Part shown: positions 34,967 through 43,950 of the stretch, piece by piece
Position numbering within the stretch: the first letter of the stretch is position 1
Layout of the letters: every line of letters starts with the position of its first letter
Assembly (NCBI GenBank): GCA_028821405.1
Contig: JAPPGK010000112.1
Span: forward strand, 1 to 64,000
From: Gammaproteobacteria bacterium
Lineage (GTDB): Bacteria > Pseudomonadota > Gammaproteobacteria > Pseudomonadales > Azotimanducaceae
Reading direction: 5' to 3'
Length of the DNA: 64,000 nucleotides
Translations under genes and position numbers: made by a program
Notes under the pieces: model-generated
The model's database searches: none
What the model saw: the letters and a program-made list of their open reading frames with translations, nothing else
Told to the model about the DNA's origin: nothing

Positions 34967-36478
34967 ATGCCCAAGGGATTGCCGTCGACCAAGGATGATC
35001 GCGGTGCCGCCCAACGCCGGCGTCGACGTCCGGCGAAGGCGCGCAACACCCGCCTAGTCGAACCCGAACCGGATCCGCCGGCCACGGATAATACCGACGA
35101 GACCGTTACCGACCGCGTCCGCTATGCCGGTTTCACCGAGGGCAGCGTGGCCGGGCATCTGATCCACCTCGGTTCGTTCATGGCGCTCGGTTCCGTGTCG
35201 ATGATCGGCGCCCGGATGGCGGAAGCCGCGTACCTGGGCATCCTCGGGACCGAAGCCCTGGCCGCGATGGGGTTCGCGTTCCCCATCTCGATGTTCCTGT
35301 TCGCGTTCGCCAGCGGCATCGGCACCGGTGCGTCTTCCGTGATCGCCCGGGTGTACGGCGCGGGCGACCGCGCCCAGGCAGCGCGGCTGGTCACCCACGC
35401 GCAACTGCTGGTTTTCTTGGTCAGCGTCGCGATCAGCGCCTTCGGACTGGTGTTCGCCCAGGATCTGCTCAGCCTCCTCGGGGCCGTGGGCGAAGTCCGG
35501 ACCATGGCCACCGAGTACCTGCGCATCTACATGCTGGGGTTCCCGCTGTTCATGCTGTCGATGGTCGGTTCCACGCTGCTGCGCGCCACCGGCAGCGCCA
35601 CGAGTCCTGGACTGGTCATGGCGGGAGGGTCCGCCCTGCAGATCGGCATCGCCCCCCTGTTGATCTTCGGGCTGTTCGGATTCCCGGACCTCGGCGTCGC
35701 CGGTGCCGCCTGGGCCTACGTCGCATCGAGAATCTTCAGCGTCGCGCTCTACATCGTGATCCTCCTGCGGGTGCGGATGATCAGCTGGTCGCTGACCGAC
35801 CTCGGCAAATCCTGGGTAGCGATCCTGCACGTCGGCGGGCCGGCGACCGTCAGCAGCCTGACCTTCCCCATCTCCATGCTGGTCATCACGCGGCTGCTTG
35901 CCGGCCACGGTGACGAAGTCGTCGCCGGGTACACGGTGGCATCGCGGGTCGAGACGCTCGTGCACATGGTCATCTGGTCCGCGTCGTCGTCGGTGGCACC
36001 GTTCGTTGGCCAGAACTGGGGGGCTGCGAACTACCAGCGCGTTCGCGTTGCGCTCCGTCAGGTCAATTTCTTCTGCTTGGGTTGGGGCGTCGTGACCTTC
36101 ATCGTGTTGGCGTTGGTCGGCGAGGCCATCGTGCGCGCCATCGACCCTGATCCCACCGTGGTCATGGTTGCGGGCGTGTTCTTCCTGATTATGCCGCTGT
36201 CCATCGGCTTCATGGGCGTCATGCACGTGGCGACCTACTGCTTCAACGCCCTCGGGCAGCCGTTGCCGCCGCTGGTGCTGTCGATGCTGCGCTCGCTGGC
36301 GTTCTACGCGCCGCTCGCCATCCTCGGCAACTACCTGTGGGGATTCGTTGGCATCTTCCTGGCGACGGCGTTCTCCAACGTGGTGCTCGGCGTCGGCGGC
36401 TGGTACTGGAACCGGATGGCGGTGCGTCGGGGGATCGCGAAGCGCAGCCCGGCCAAGACGAAACCGGTCGCGGTATAG
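34967..36478 (+). CDS. MATE-family multidrug/Na+-driven exporter
   Basis: A 503-residue MATE transporter with about twelve TMs and a basic cytoplasmic N-terminus (GAAQRRRRRPAKARN). AYLGILGTEALAAMGFAFP, the repeat-like second half with SVAPFVGQNWGAANYQRV, and GFMGVMHVATYCFNALGQP are diagnostic of the family. It would export cationic or other small compounds in exchange for Na+ or H+. A TTG nine bases upstream is an alternative start. It is convergent with the large ABC-2/M1-like gene, with only six bases between stops. Confidence 0.92.
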   Translation: MPKGLPSTKDDRGAAQRRRRRPAKARNTRLVEPEPDPPATDNTDETVTDRVRYAGFTEGSVAGHLIHLGSFMALGSVSMIGARMAEAAYLGILGTEALAAMGFAFPISMFLFAFASGIGTGASSVIARVYGAGDRAQAARLVTHAQLLVFLVSVAISAFGLVFAQDLLSLLGAVGEVRTMATEYLRIYMLGFPLFMLSMVGSTLLRATGSATSPGLVMAGGSALQIGIAPLLIFGLFGFPDLGVAGAAWAYVASRIFSVALYIVILLRVRMISWSLTDLGKSWVAILHVGGPATVSSLTFPISMLVITRLLAGHGDEVVAGYTVASRVETLVHMVIWSASSSVAPFVGQNWGAANYQRVRVALRQVNFFCLGWGVVTFIVLALVGEAIVRAIDPDPTVVMVAGVFFLIMPLSIGFMGVMHVATYCFNALGQPLPPLVLSMLRSLAFYAPLAILGNYLWGFVGIFLATAFSNVVLGVGGWYWNRMAVRRGIAKRSPAKTKPVAV

Positions 36479-36484
36479 ACCGCG

Positions 36485-39400
36485 CTAGCCAGACCCCGGA
36501 ACTTGCAGCCATCGAATCGCGTCTGCGATCACGACGGCACCATCGGTGCGGTTCGAAACAACCACGCTGACACGCGGCGACTCAAGGTCGAATACACCAA
36601 GGTCGTTCCAGCCGCCTGCTGCGCCCGAGCCGTCGAATTCGATCGCTGTCTCTCCTTCGGGGGTGCGTAACCACATGTCGTATCGCCCGAGAAAGGTCGT
36701 ATAGGGTGGCCAGACATAGTCCATGTCGGGCATCTGCGGCACGGGATCACCGGGTATGTGCATGTCCAGTCGCCACCTACCGGCATTCGGTAGCTTCGTT
36801 GTGAATACGGCCCGGCGTTTGCCACTGCCCGATGTTGCACGGGCCATCGTGTGCCGGTACTTGCCCCAACTCGAGTACACGGCCTCGCGACTCCAGACTC
36901 CGTTTAGTCGGCCCTCCAGGTTCCCCCAATACCACCACGGCAGGCCTTGATCGAATTCCATGCCCCACCTGTACGCACCCCACAAGCCTTCCCGCGTCGC
37001 CACATCACCATCGGTCTCCACCGAAAAGCCCGGATCCAGGTCGTCTACGACGATTCCCGCCACCGTCGGAATCCACCCGCTGGGTCTGGCCGGAACGAAG
37101 GACCGCGACATCTCGCTGACGTCGTCCGCGTCGACAATCTCGAGCCGGACCGGCAGCCGATTCAACGAAAAATAGGAATGCAGCCACAACTGGCTCGGCG
37201 GTTCGTCGGTCACGATGCTCACTTCCACCGACGTGTGAGGATCGACGCGAACCGGATCGGCTCGTTCACCCCAGGCCTGGCGATCCGTCCCGAGGAACAC
37301 CGCACCCCCTACCGGTTCGTCGTTGCGAACATGAACGCGGCTCAAGTAGCGCAGCCGATCCGTCTGATCGTCTGCCAAGCGGCCAACGCGGGCGGCGGAA
37401 ACGAGAAAGCCCGGTGCAGCGGAGTCGCGGAGCCAGTCGCCAAGCAAGCCGTCTGGCGGTGCGCCAACCGACTCGCCCAATGCCACGAGATCGGACCAGC
37501 GATAGCTCCGGCCTCGGAACCGTTCGCGCAGTCCTGCGAGCAGCCGAGCGGTGCCATGACGGCCGAGCCCGTCGCGTAGACCAAACGCGATGCGGGTTCC
37601 CTTGAGACCCAGGGCGTGCGCGGCGCCCGCCGGATCTCGATCCGTTTCGAGACCCCACAGCGGGTTTCCCAGCGCACGATCCCATACTTGGGGACGGTCG
37701 ACGAATACCCGGCCGCGACGAAAGAGGGGTCGCCGATCCTGCAAAACGAGGAATGACAGCATGCCGGCCAGGGCCGTGCCTCGACCCTCGATGGTGTCGA
37801 AATTGTGCGCGGATTTCAGACCCTCGACGTAGTAGACCTGCGGTTCGACCAGGCCGTAGGCGAGGTACCGGCAAATCCAATCGAGTGCGACCGCACCTTC
37901 TCCCGTAGCCCCTGTCGTCGCCAAGAGACTACCGACGAAACCCGTTACGATCCCGCCGCCGCCCGCCATTGCATCGAGATTTCTGGAGATGTTGCGTAAC
38001 TGGAACAGTTTCTCTTCGGCATCGACCTGATCGCTGCGCCGATTGCGACTCACGAGGTAGCGATGCTCGGGCCGCACCATTGGGAGTCCGTTCTCCTTGA
38101 GCGGCACAACTCCCGGCAATCCCGATTCGCCATCAAGCAGCCAACCGCCGCGAAAGGTCCGTAGTCGCGTGGGGACCTCCACGAAGCTGATCGACGGTAG
38201 CGGAAAGCCCAGGCCAAGATTTCGGAGGTCCTGGTGGACTCGCTCGAGATCGTCGATCAGCGCTCCTTCGATGTCGTAACTCCGGAAACCGCGAAAGTGC
38301 TCCGGATGCGCAAGCAATTCCACGACGATACCGTCGACGACGATTGCCCGGCGTTCGAATCGAGACGCGAACAGTGGCACTTCCGCCACGGGCACTTCGG
38401 AAGCGATCCGGAACGCGCCGCCAACGGCTGCGTGGCGCCCACCGACCGATGCCACCAGCCACCCCTCGGGCACATCGACGGTGAGATCCACGATGTAGAA
38501 GTCGCGGGCGCGGCGTGCGGGATCGTCCCGATCTACGTTGGCCCCCGAAGCCGGCAGCCAATGAACGGCGGGCATCAAACCGACGTAGCTTCGCTCGAAG
38601 ATGGCCGCCTCGCGACCTAGAGCCGACAAGGCGTTGCGGGCGGGTACGCGCCAAGGATCCACCGCACCATCGAGATGCCCGAACCGCGGATTGGGTACGC
38701 CCGCAGCGTGCATTGAGAGCACGCTGGTGGCTCCGGCCAGCATCGGCGCGGGCAGTTCGACCGTCAGCAGGCCATCCCGGTGTGAGAATGGCGCCTCGAC
38801 GCCCCCTAGGGCCAACGATGTGATCCGCATCCCCGGATTGAAGCTGAACACCATGGCGGTGAGCTCTTGTGGCGCCTCGAACGTGATCGCGAGATCGATG
38901 TCAAGACGCCTTCCCGGTGAGATGCCCGCGTTGCCGTGCAGACGGATAACGTCCACTCGAGTACTTGCTTCCTGTTGCGCGGCGCGGGTATGAGCCGCGA
39001 GCCAGGCCTCGCGCTGCTGCATGCCTCCCACAGCCTGCACCACGAGCGAACCAATGCCAACGCCTCCCAACGCCGCGCAAGTGGCCGCCACCAGGACCTG
39101 TCGAAGCCGGGAGGACCCATCCACACGTGGATGCCAAACCGCCGCGAACACGACCAAACCGGCGGCGAACAACAACAACGCGCCGCGCTGAAAAAGCACA
39201 TTCGCACTCGCGAAACGTGGTGCCAGGTCGGAAGCGTGACTCGCGTAGTTCGAGACCGGTACCAATGCCTCGACAAGGTACGCCGGGACATCCGGGATGA
39301 CCCATCCTATCCACCCGATTACGAAGAGCGCGGTCAGTGCAGCCAACAATCGATTGCCGAGTGCGACTACGAGCAGCAGCACAAACGAACTGCAGAGAAC

Positions 39401-39967
39401 GAGTACCGGAATCGCGTCGATGGTCGCGAGCGCGACCAGCGAATACGGTTCGATGGTGTCGCCCATCCACCAGCCAAACGTCCGGGCGAACATGCCGAAC
39501 GCCTGCACCAGGGCAAGCGCTAGGATCATGGGAAGCCAAACCGTGAGGGTCAGTCCAGCCACCTGACCACCGACCAGGACGACATTGGCAAATGGCCGCG
39601 AGTCCACGACATCGACGATCCGGTCGTGTTCGTCGCGCTTGGGGACATCCAACGCAAGGAACACCAATGTCAGCGACATGGTCGCCAACAGGTAGCCACC
39701 GAATTCCCCGACTTCGAATCGCGTGCCGAAGCGGCCGATTGCGGATGTCGAGTACATGCCTTCGAGCCAGGCATAGAAGCCGAACAGCGCCAAGGTGATG
39801 CAGATGGCGAGGATTGCGAATACCCACGTGCGCACAAGGCGCCGTGCCGTTCGAAGCTCCGCCCCGGCGACTGCAAGAAAAGTCTGGGTGGGATTAGCCA
39901 ATTCGGGGTCGTCGTCCTCCGCCAAGTCCACGCACCGACGGTCGTCGTGTACCGAACCACGGGGCAC
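36485..39967 (-). CDS. ABC-2 membrane / inactive M1-like / golvesin-like giant protein
   Basis: A 1160-residue protein. Residues about 40-330 carry six or more TMs of the ABC-2 permease type (LVRTWVFAILAICITLALFG, ATMSLTLVFLALDVPKR). The next ~550 residues resemble the non-catalytic and peptidase folds of M1 aminopeptidases (VPLFASRFERRA, SFVEVPTRLRTFRGGW), but no HExxH zinc site or GxMEN motif is found, so it is probably not a peptidase. The last ~190 residues form a golvesin-type beta domain ending VVVSNRTDGAVVIADAIRW. Its 3' half is a paralogue of the gene at 61587. No ABC ATPase is encoded next to it. Role unknown; an export or surface-maturation complex is possible. Confidence 0.8.
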   Translation of the reverse strand: MPRGSVHDDRRCVDLAEDDDPELANPTQTFLAVAGAELRTARRLVRTWVFAILAICITLALFGFYAWLEGMYSTSAIGRFGTRFEVGEFGGYLLATMSLTLVFLALDVPKRDEHDRIVDVVDSRPFANVVLVGGQVAGLTLTVWLPMILALALVQAFGMFARTFGWWMGDTIEPYSLVALATIDAIPVLVLCSSFVLLLVVALGNRLLAALTALFVIGWIGWVIPDVPAYLVEALVPVSNYASHASDLAPRFASANVLFQRGALLLFAAGLVVFAAVWHPRVDGSSRLRQVLVAATCAALGGVGIGSLVVQAVGGMQQREAWLAAHTRAAQQEASTRVDVIRLHGNAGISPGRRLDIDLAITFEAPQELTAMVFSFNPGMRITSLALGGVEAPFSHRDGLLTVELPAPMLAGATSVLSMHAAGVPNPRFGHLDGAVDPWRVPARNALSALGREAAIFERSYVGLMPAVHWLPASGANVDRDDPARRARDFYIVDLTVDVPEGWLVASVGGRHAAVGGAFRIASEVPVAEVPLFASRFERRAIVVDGIVVELLAHPEHFRGFRSYDIEGALIDDLERVHQDLRNLGLGFPLPSISFVEVPTRLRTFRGGWLLDGESGLPGVVPLKENGLPMVRPEHRYLVSRNRRSDQVDAEEKLFQLRNISRNLDAMAGGGGIVTGFVGSLLATTGATGEGAVALDWICRYLAYGLVEPQVYYVEGLKSAHNFDTIEGRGTALAGMLSFLVLQDRRPLFRRGRVFVDRPQVWDRALGNPLWGLETDRDPAGAAHALGLKGTRIAFGLRDGLGRHGTARLLAGLRERFRGRSYRWSDLVALGESVGAPPDGLLGDWLRDSAAPGFLVSAARVGRLADDQTDRLRYLSRVHVRNDEPVGGAVFLGTDRQAWGERADPVRVDPHTSVEVSIVTDEPPSQLWLHSYFSLNRLPVRLEIVDADDVSEMSRSFVPARPSGWIPTVAGIVVDDLDPGFSVETDGDVATREGLWGAYRWGMEFDQGLPWWYWGNLEGRLNGVWSREAVYSSWGKYRHTMARATSGSGKRRAVFTTKLPNAGRWRLDMHIPGDPVPQMPDMDYVWPPYTTFLGRYDMWLRTPEGETAIEFDGSGAAGGWNDLGVFDLESPRVSVVVSNRTDGAVVIADAIRWLQVPGSG

Positions 39968-40023
39968 AAATCGACCATCGGAAGCGGTAGAGTACGCCTA
40001 ACTCAACGGGGTTTCGCGATCAG

Positions 40024-41283
40024 ATGCTGACCAGGCGAACACTGTTGGCATGTGGATTGGCCGCACCTTGGTTTCCCCTTCGGGCGGCCACTGACTTCGG
40101 GGGCGTCAGCAAGGACGAGTTCGTTCTCGGAACGTCCGCCGCATTCTCCGGACCGTCCCGGGGGTTGGGCATCGAGCTTTACCGCGGCGCGATGGCCTAC
40201 TTCGAGCACGTCAACCGTGCCGGCGGCATCGGCGGCCGCCGCATCCGGCAGAAGATTTACGACGACGGCTACCAGCCGGACCCGGCGGTCACGAACAGCA
40301 CCACCCTCATGGTCGAAGATCAGGTGTTCCTGCTGTTCGGCTACGTCGGCACGCCAACCGTGACCCGGGTGCTGCCGCTCCTGAAGAAGTTCCAGGACCG
40401 GGACATGTACCTGTTCTTCCCCTTCACCGGCGCGGCGCCGCAGCGCGAACCACCCTACGGCGACTTCGCCTTCAACCTGCGGGCCTCCTACGGCCAGGAG
40501 ACAGCGGGGCTCGTGGACAACTTCGTGGCCGTCGGGCGACGCCGCATCGCCGTCTTCTACCAGGCGGATGCCTACGGCCGAAGCGGCTGGGCCGGCGTCC
40601 GCAAGGCGCTGGCACGGCACGGCGCACAGATCGTCGGCGAGGCGACCTACAGGCGCGGCACCAAGTTCACGAGCGTCATGCGCGACCAAGTGAACATCCT
40701 GAAGGCCGCGGATCCCGAAGCGGTGATCTGCATCGGCTCCTACGCCGCCTGCGCGGCCTTTGCCCGGGATGCGGTGGACTTTGGCCTAAATGTCCCGTTG
40801 GCCAACCTGTCCTTCGTCGGCAGCGAGAACATGCTGAAGCTGCTCTCCGAGGGTAGGGACGACGCCGAACGCTACACGGACCTGTTGGTGAACTCGCAGG
40901 TGGTGCCGAGCTACGAGGACGTTTCGATTCCGGCGGTTCAGGAATACCGGGACTTGATGGCCCGCTACAACCCCGAAGTCCCGGCTCAACTGGTGACCGA
41001 GGAATACACGCCGTTCGCGCATAGTTTCGTGAGCCTCGAGGGGTTTCTCGATGCCAAGCTGATGGTGGAGATTCTGCGCCGGCTGGGGGACGACCCCTCC
41101 CGCGAAGGTTTGGAGCAGGCCGTGTTCACCATACGCGACTTCGATCTCGGAATCGGTGAGCGGGTGTCCTTCGGTCCCGAGCGACGCCAAGGCCTACAGG
41201 GGGTGTACTACACAGTGGTCGACCAAGGCCGGTTCGTCACGCTGGACGACTGGGACAGGAGGTTCGCCAATGTCGGCGCCTGA
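40024..41283 (+). CDS. Periplasmic binding protein (type I, LivJ-like), second copy
   Basis: A 419-residue type I solute-binding protein with a twin-arginine-like signal (MLTRRTLLACGLAA). The fold opens with VLGTSAAFSGPSRGLGIELY and includes LFGYVGTPTVTRVLPLL, VFYQADAYGRSGWAGV and CIGSYAACAAFARDAVDFG. It is paralogous to the binding protein at 7408-8709. No transporter permease or ATPase is encoded beside it; instead a HAMP membrane protein follows with a 14-base overlap, so the pair probably senses a small molecule at the membrane. The ligand is unknown; amino acids, amides or carboxylates are common for the fold. Confidence 0.88.
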   Translation: MLTRRTLLACGLAAPWFPLRAATDFGGVSKDEFVLGTSAAFSGPSRGLGIELYRGAMAYFEHVNRAGGIGGRRIRQKIYDDGYQPDPAVTNSTTLMVEDQVFLLFGYVGTPTVTRVLPLLKKFQDRDMYLFFPFTGAAPQREPPYGDFAFNLRASYGQETAGLVDNFVAVGRRRIAVFYQADAYGRSGWAGVRKALARHGAQIVGEATYRRGTKFTSVMRDQVNILKAADPEAVICIGSYAACAAFARDAVDFGLNVPLANLSFVGSENMLKLLSEGRDDAERYTDLLVNSQVVPSYEDVSIPAVQEYRDLMARYNPEVPAQLVTEEYTPFAHSFVSLEGFLDAKLMVEILRRLGDDPSREGLEQAVFTIRDFDLGIGERVSFGPERRQGLQGVYYTVVDQGRFVTLDDWDRRFANVGA

Positions 41284-42007
41284 GCCCGACGGTTCGGATA
41301 TCAAGGTCAAGAAACTGTTCCGCAAGACCACCTTCGGCGTCTTCATGCTGTTCGGAGCGATCGGCCTGTCCACATCGATCCTCAACGTCTACACCGTCGA
41401 TACGCATCTCTCGGAGGAATACATCAGCAACAGCAAGGGCATCGCAAAGACCATCGCCGATGCCAGCGTCGACATCCTGCTGAATCGGGATCTTGCGGCG
41501 CTGCAGTCGCTGATCGACCAGTTCCTCGAGATCCAGGGCATCCGCTACATCTACATCGCCAACGAGTCCGGCGAGTTCATCGCGCACACCTTTGTGCCGG
41601 GCATACCTGAAGAGATACTGCAGAGCGACCCCTTGAGCACCGAAACCGTCGAGCGTTCGCTGCCCGGCCTCGGCGACTTCGTGGAAGTCGGCAACCCGAT
41701 CCTCGCAGGAGTCGCCGGAACCGTCCGCGTCGGCATGGACCGGGGCCTCATCGCGCTCAAGATCCAGCGTGCCATCGGCCAGCAGATGTGGTTGTTCGTG
41801 GTGGTGGGCGCGATCGGCGTCGTCGCCGCCATCTGGCTCGTCAACCTCGCTGCGAAGCCGATGGCAAGGCTCATGGTCTACGCCGTGTCACTCGCGCGAG
41901 ACGACGAGCCCGCGAACGCCGAGCTGCTCGACCGGGACGACGAGGTCGGCCACCTGGCGCGGTTGTTCCGGCACTTCGCCGACCAGCGGTCGTCAGGCGG
42001 CCAATAG
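41270..42007 (+). CDS. HAMP-domain membrane sensor without output domain
   Basis: A 245-residue membrane protein with a first TM (TTFGVFMLFGAIGLSTSILN), a periplasmic sensor segment of about 130 residues (containing IQGIRYIYIANESGEFIAH, PAS/Cache-like), a second TM (MWLFVVVGAIGVVAAIWLV) and a HAMP-like tail (AAKPMARLMVYAVSLARDD) that ends soon after (DDEVGHLARLFRHFADQ). No kinase, cyclase or chemoreceptor domain follows. AGGAGG (41257-41262) sits seven bases before the ATG, supporting this start inside the preceding gene. It should read the state of the binding protein; the cytoplasmic partner is not visible here. Confidence 0.85.
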   Translation: MSAPEPDGSDIKVKKLFRKTTFGVFMLFGAIGLSTSILNVYTVDTHLSEEYISNSKGIAKTIADASVDILLNRDLAALQSLIDQFLEIQGIRYIYIANESGEFIAHTFVPGIPEEILQSDPLSTETVERSLPGLGDFVEVGNPILAGVAGTVRVGMDRGLIALKIQRAIGQQMWLFVVVGAIGVVAAIWLVNLAAKPMARLMVYAVSLARDDEPANAELLDRDDEVGHLARLFRHFADQRSSGGQ

Positions 42008-42023
42008 CGGAGGTCACCGGAAA

Positions 42024-43322
42024 ATGTCCGCTCCGCGCATACCGCGCGTCGTCATCGCGCTACTCTGCACGAACCTGCAGATCTGCCTCGGCACCGTCTA
42101 CGCGTGGAGCTACTTCCAGACGCTGCTGGTCCGTCAGCTCGGCTGGACCTTCACGGAAACCGCCTGGGCATTCAGCATCACGATCTTCGCGCTCGGCACG
42201 TCAGCCGCCTGGGCGGGCGCCGTGTTGCCGAAACTGGGCCCGCGCAAGCTCGCCTTGGCCGGCAGCGCCATGTTCGCGGGTGGCTACCTGATCGCAAGCC
42301 TTGCCCTGCGCTTGGACATGCTCTGGCTTTTCTACCTGGGTTACGGCGTCATCGGCGGCGCCGGCATCGGACTGGGCTACGTCACGCCCGTGGCCACGGT
42401 GGCGAAGTGGTTTCCCGATCGGAAGGGGCTCGCCACGGGCGTGGTCGTCATGGGCTTCGGGATCGGCGCGCTGCTGCTCAGCAAGGTCCTGGCGCCGTTC
42501 CTGGAGGTCCGGACCGAGACCGACCTGGTGATGATGTTCTTCTGGCTCGGCATCATCTTCGCGCTAATCCTCCTGCCCACGAGTTTGTTGCTCGGCGATC
42601 CGCCGCCGGATTTCGCACCCGCTGCGGCGGCGGCGGCCGACAAGACACCCGACGTCCCGCTGCGCGACTGCCTCACGTCGGCCGAGTTCGTGATCATGTG
42701 GCTGGTGTTCTTCTTCAACATTTCCGCAGGGATCGCCGTGATCAGCTTCCAGTCATCCCTCCTTCAGGATGTCTGGGCACTCTTCGATCCCACCGCCGAA
42801 CCCGAGGTCCTCGCCCGGAACGGCGCCACGCTGATCGCCGTCAGCTCGCTGTGCAACGGCGTCGGCCGCCTGCTGTGGGGACTGCTGTCGGACCGTCTTG
42901 GCCGAGTCACCGTGTTTCGCATCCTGCTGGCGAGCCAGATGCTCGTATTCGGCATCCTGATGACCGAGCGCGACCCGTGGATCTTCTCGGCGCTGGTCTG
43001 CTACGTGCTGCTTTGCTTCGGCGGCGGTTTCGCAACCATGCCGTCGTTCGTGCTCGATGTGTTCGGATCGAAGCGCATGTCGACGATCTACGGCGCCATG
43101 CTGACGGCCTGGGCGGCCGCGGGTATCTTCGGACCCTTGTACGTCGGCTACCTGAAGGACCAGTATCCCGACAAGGCGGTGATCTACTGTTTCCTGATCG
43201 GCATCCTGATCCTGGGACTCGGCTATGTATTCACGTACCTGTTAAGCGACGACCGGCTGCGGGTCGGCAGGCCCACGGTGGACGACACGTTGCGTGAATT
43301 CGGTATCGCGCCCGCTCGCTGA
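42024..43322 (+). CDS. OFA-type MFS transporter
   Basis: A 432-residue major facilitator with twelve TMs, closest to the oxalate/formate antiporter (OFA) group. GLGYVTPVATVAKWFPDRKG and CNGVGRLLWGLLSDRLGRV are the two half-molecule signatures, and SSLCNGVGRL is typical of OFA proteins. It probably carries a small carboxylate. The ATG at 42024 has GGAGG at 42009-42013. It follows the HAMP gene by 16 bases, so the binding protein, sensor and carrier make one unit in which a sensed carboxylate may also be transported. Confidence 0.9.
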   Translation: MSAPRIPRVVIALLCTNLQICLGTVYAWSYFQTLLVRQLGWTFTETAWAFSITIFALGTSAAWAGAVLPKLGPRKLALAGSAMFAGGYLIASLALRLDMLWLFYLGYGVIGGAGIGLGYVTPVATVAKWFPDRKGLATGVVVMGFGIGALLLSKVLAPFLEVRTETDLVMMFFWLGIIFALILLPTSLLLGDPPPDFAPAAAAAADKTPDVPLRDCLTSAEFVIMWLVFFFNISAGIAVISFQSSLLQDVWALFDPTAEPEVLARNGATLIAVSSLCNGVGRLLWGLLSDRLGRVTVFRILLASQMLVFGILMTERDPWIFSALVCYVLLCFGGGFATMPSFVLDVFGSKRMSTIYGAMLTAWAAAGIFGPLYVGYLKDQYPDKAVIYCFLIGILILGLGYVFTYLLSDDRLRVGRPTVDDTLREFGIAPAR

Positions 43323-43344
43323 TCCGATCCGCTTGGAAACGACC

Positions 43345-43776
43345 ATGGACAAATCCAGCGCCGTCCAAGCCCGTCGCGGCGGTGTCAAGTTCGTCCTTCT
43401 CCACCACGGCGGCTGTGACGGCGGCGGCTTCCACTACCGCATCGATGAAGATGGCCAAGTCAACGCCGAACTCGACGAGTCGGAACGCGGCCAACATCCG
43501 CGGAGCATCGGCGTCGTTTTGGATGGGGATTTCGATCGAGAAGCGCCAAGCCATGTGCAATTGGCCACGTTGCGTTCGCTTTTGCTCAAGCTGAAGCTGC
43601 GCTATCCCGCAGCCGAACTCGGAGCCCACCGGCAAGTCCGGGGTGGGGTCAAGACCACGTGTCCGGGGAGGCGCTTTCCGATGAAGGCGCTGGCGGCCTG
43701 GTCTCGGACCGGACTCCTAGGTGAACGCGACGAAGTGCTCAGGCGGGACTTCGAGTCGCAGTATTCGAAGATCTAG
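43345..43776 (+). CDS. Peptidoglycan amidase_2-like protein
   Basis: A 143-residue single-domain protein of the N-acetylmuramoyl-L-alanine amidase_2 (T7 lysozyme/PGRP) fold. It shows the His pair in FVLLHHGGCDGGG, the core FHYRIDEDGQV, SIGVVLDGDF and the zinc-site end LGAHRQVRGG...TTCPGR, in which the ligand Cys is retained. A His-His-Cys zinc site would fit cleavage of the Mur-NAc to L-Ala bond. There is no signal peptide from this start; an earlier ATG at 43294 lies inside the MFS gene. It is short for the family, which suggests a minimal enzyme or a lysis or cell-wall recycling role. Confidence 0.8.
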   Translation: MDKSSAVQARRGGVKFVLLHHGGCDGGGFHYRIDEDGQVNAELDESERGQHPRSIGVVLDGDFDREAPSHVQLATLRSLLLKLKLRYPAAELGAHRQVRGGVKTTCPGRRFPMKALAAWSRTGLLGERDEVLRRDFESQYSKI

Positions 43777-43950
43777 GCGCTTCGGCGGCAAGACGCGGTG
43801 TTCGGGTCGCGTCTACGAGAGCGCCGCTCGAATCGTAGGGGACGAGCCCAGGAGTCTGCGCCGCAGAGGCGGCACAAATGCCGTCGCACGGGGCTTAAGT
43901 CCCGGGACGGTGCGGGCTGGGGGCCAGACGGTGTTGTCCCTTACCCTCTC
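43777..43950. other. Intergenic region between convergent genes
   Basis: No gene is seen. The stretch is rich in short inverted words, for example CCGCAGAGGCGG and the near-palindrome GGGCTTAAGTCCC around 43893, resembling extragenic repeat or terminator structures between the amidase and PhyH genes. No T-run is present. Confidence 0.35.
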
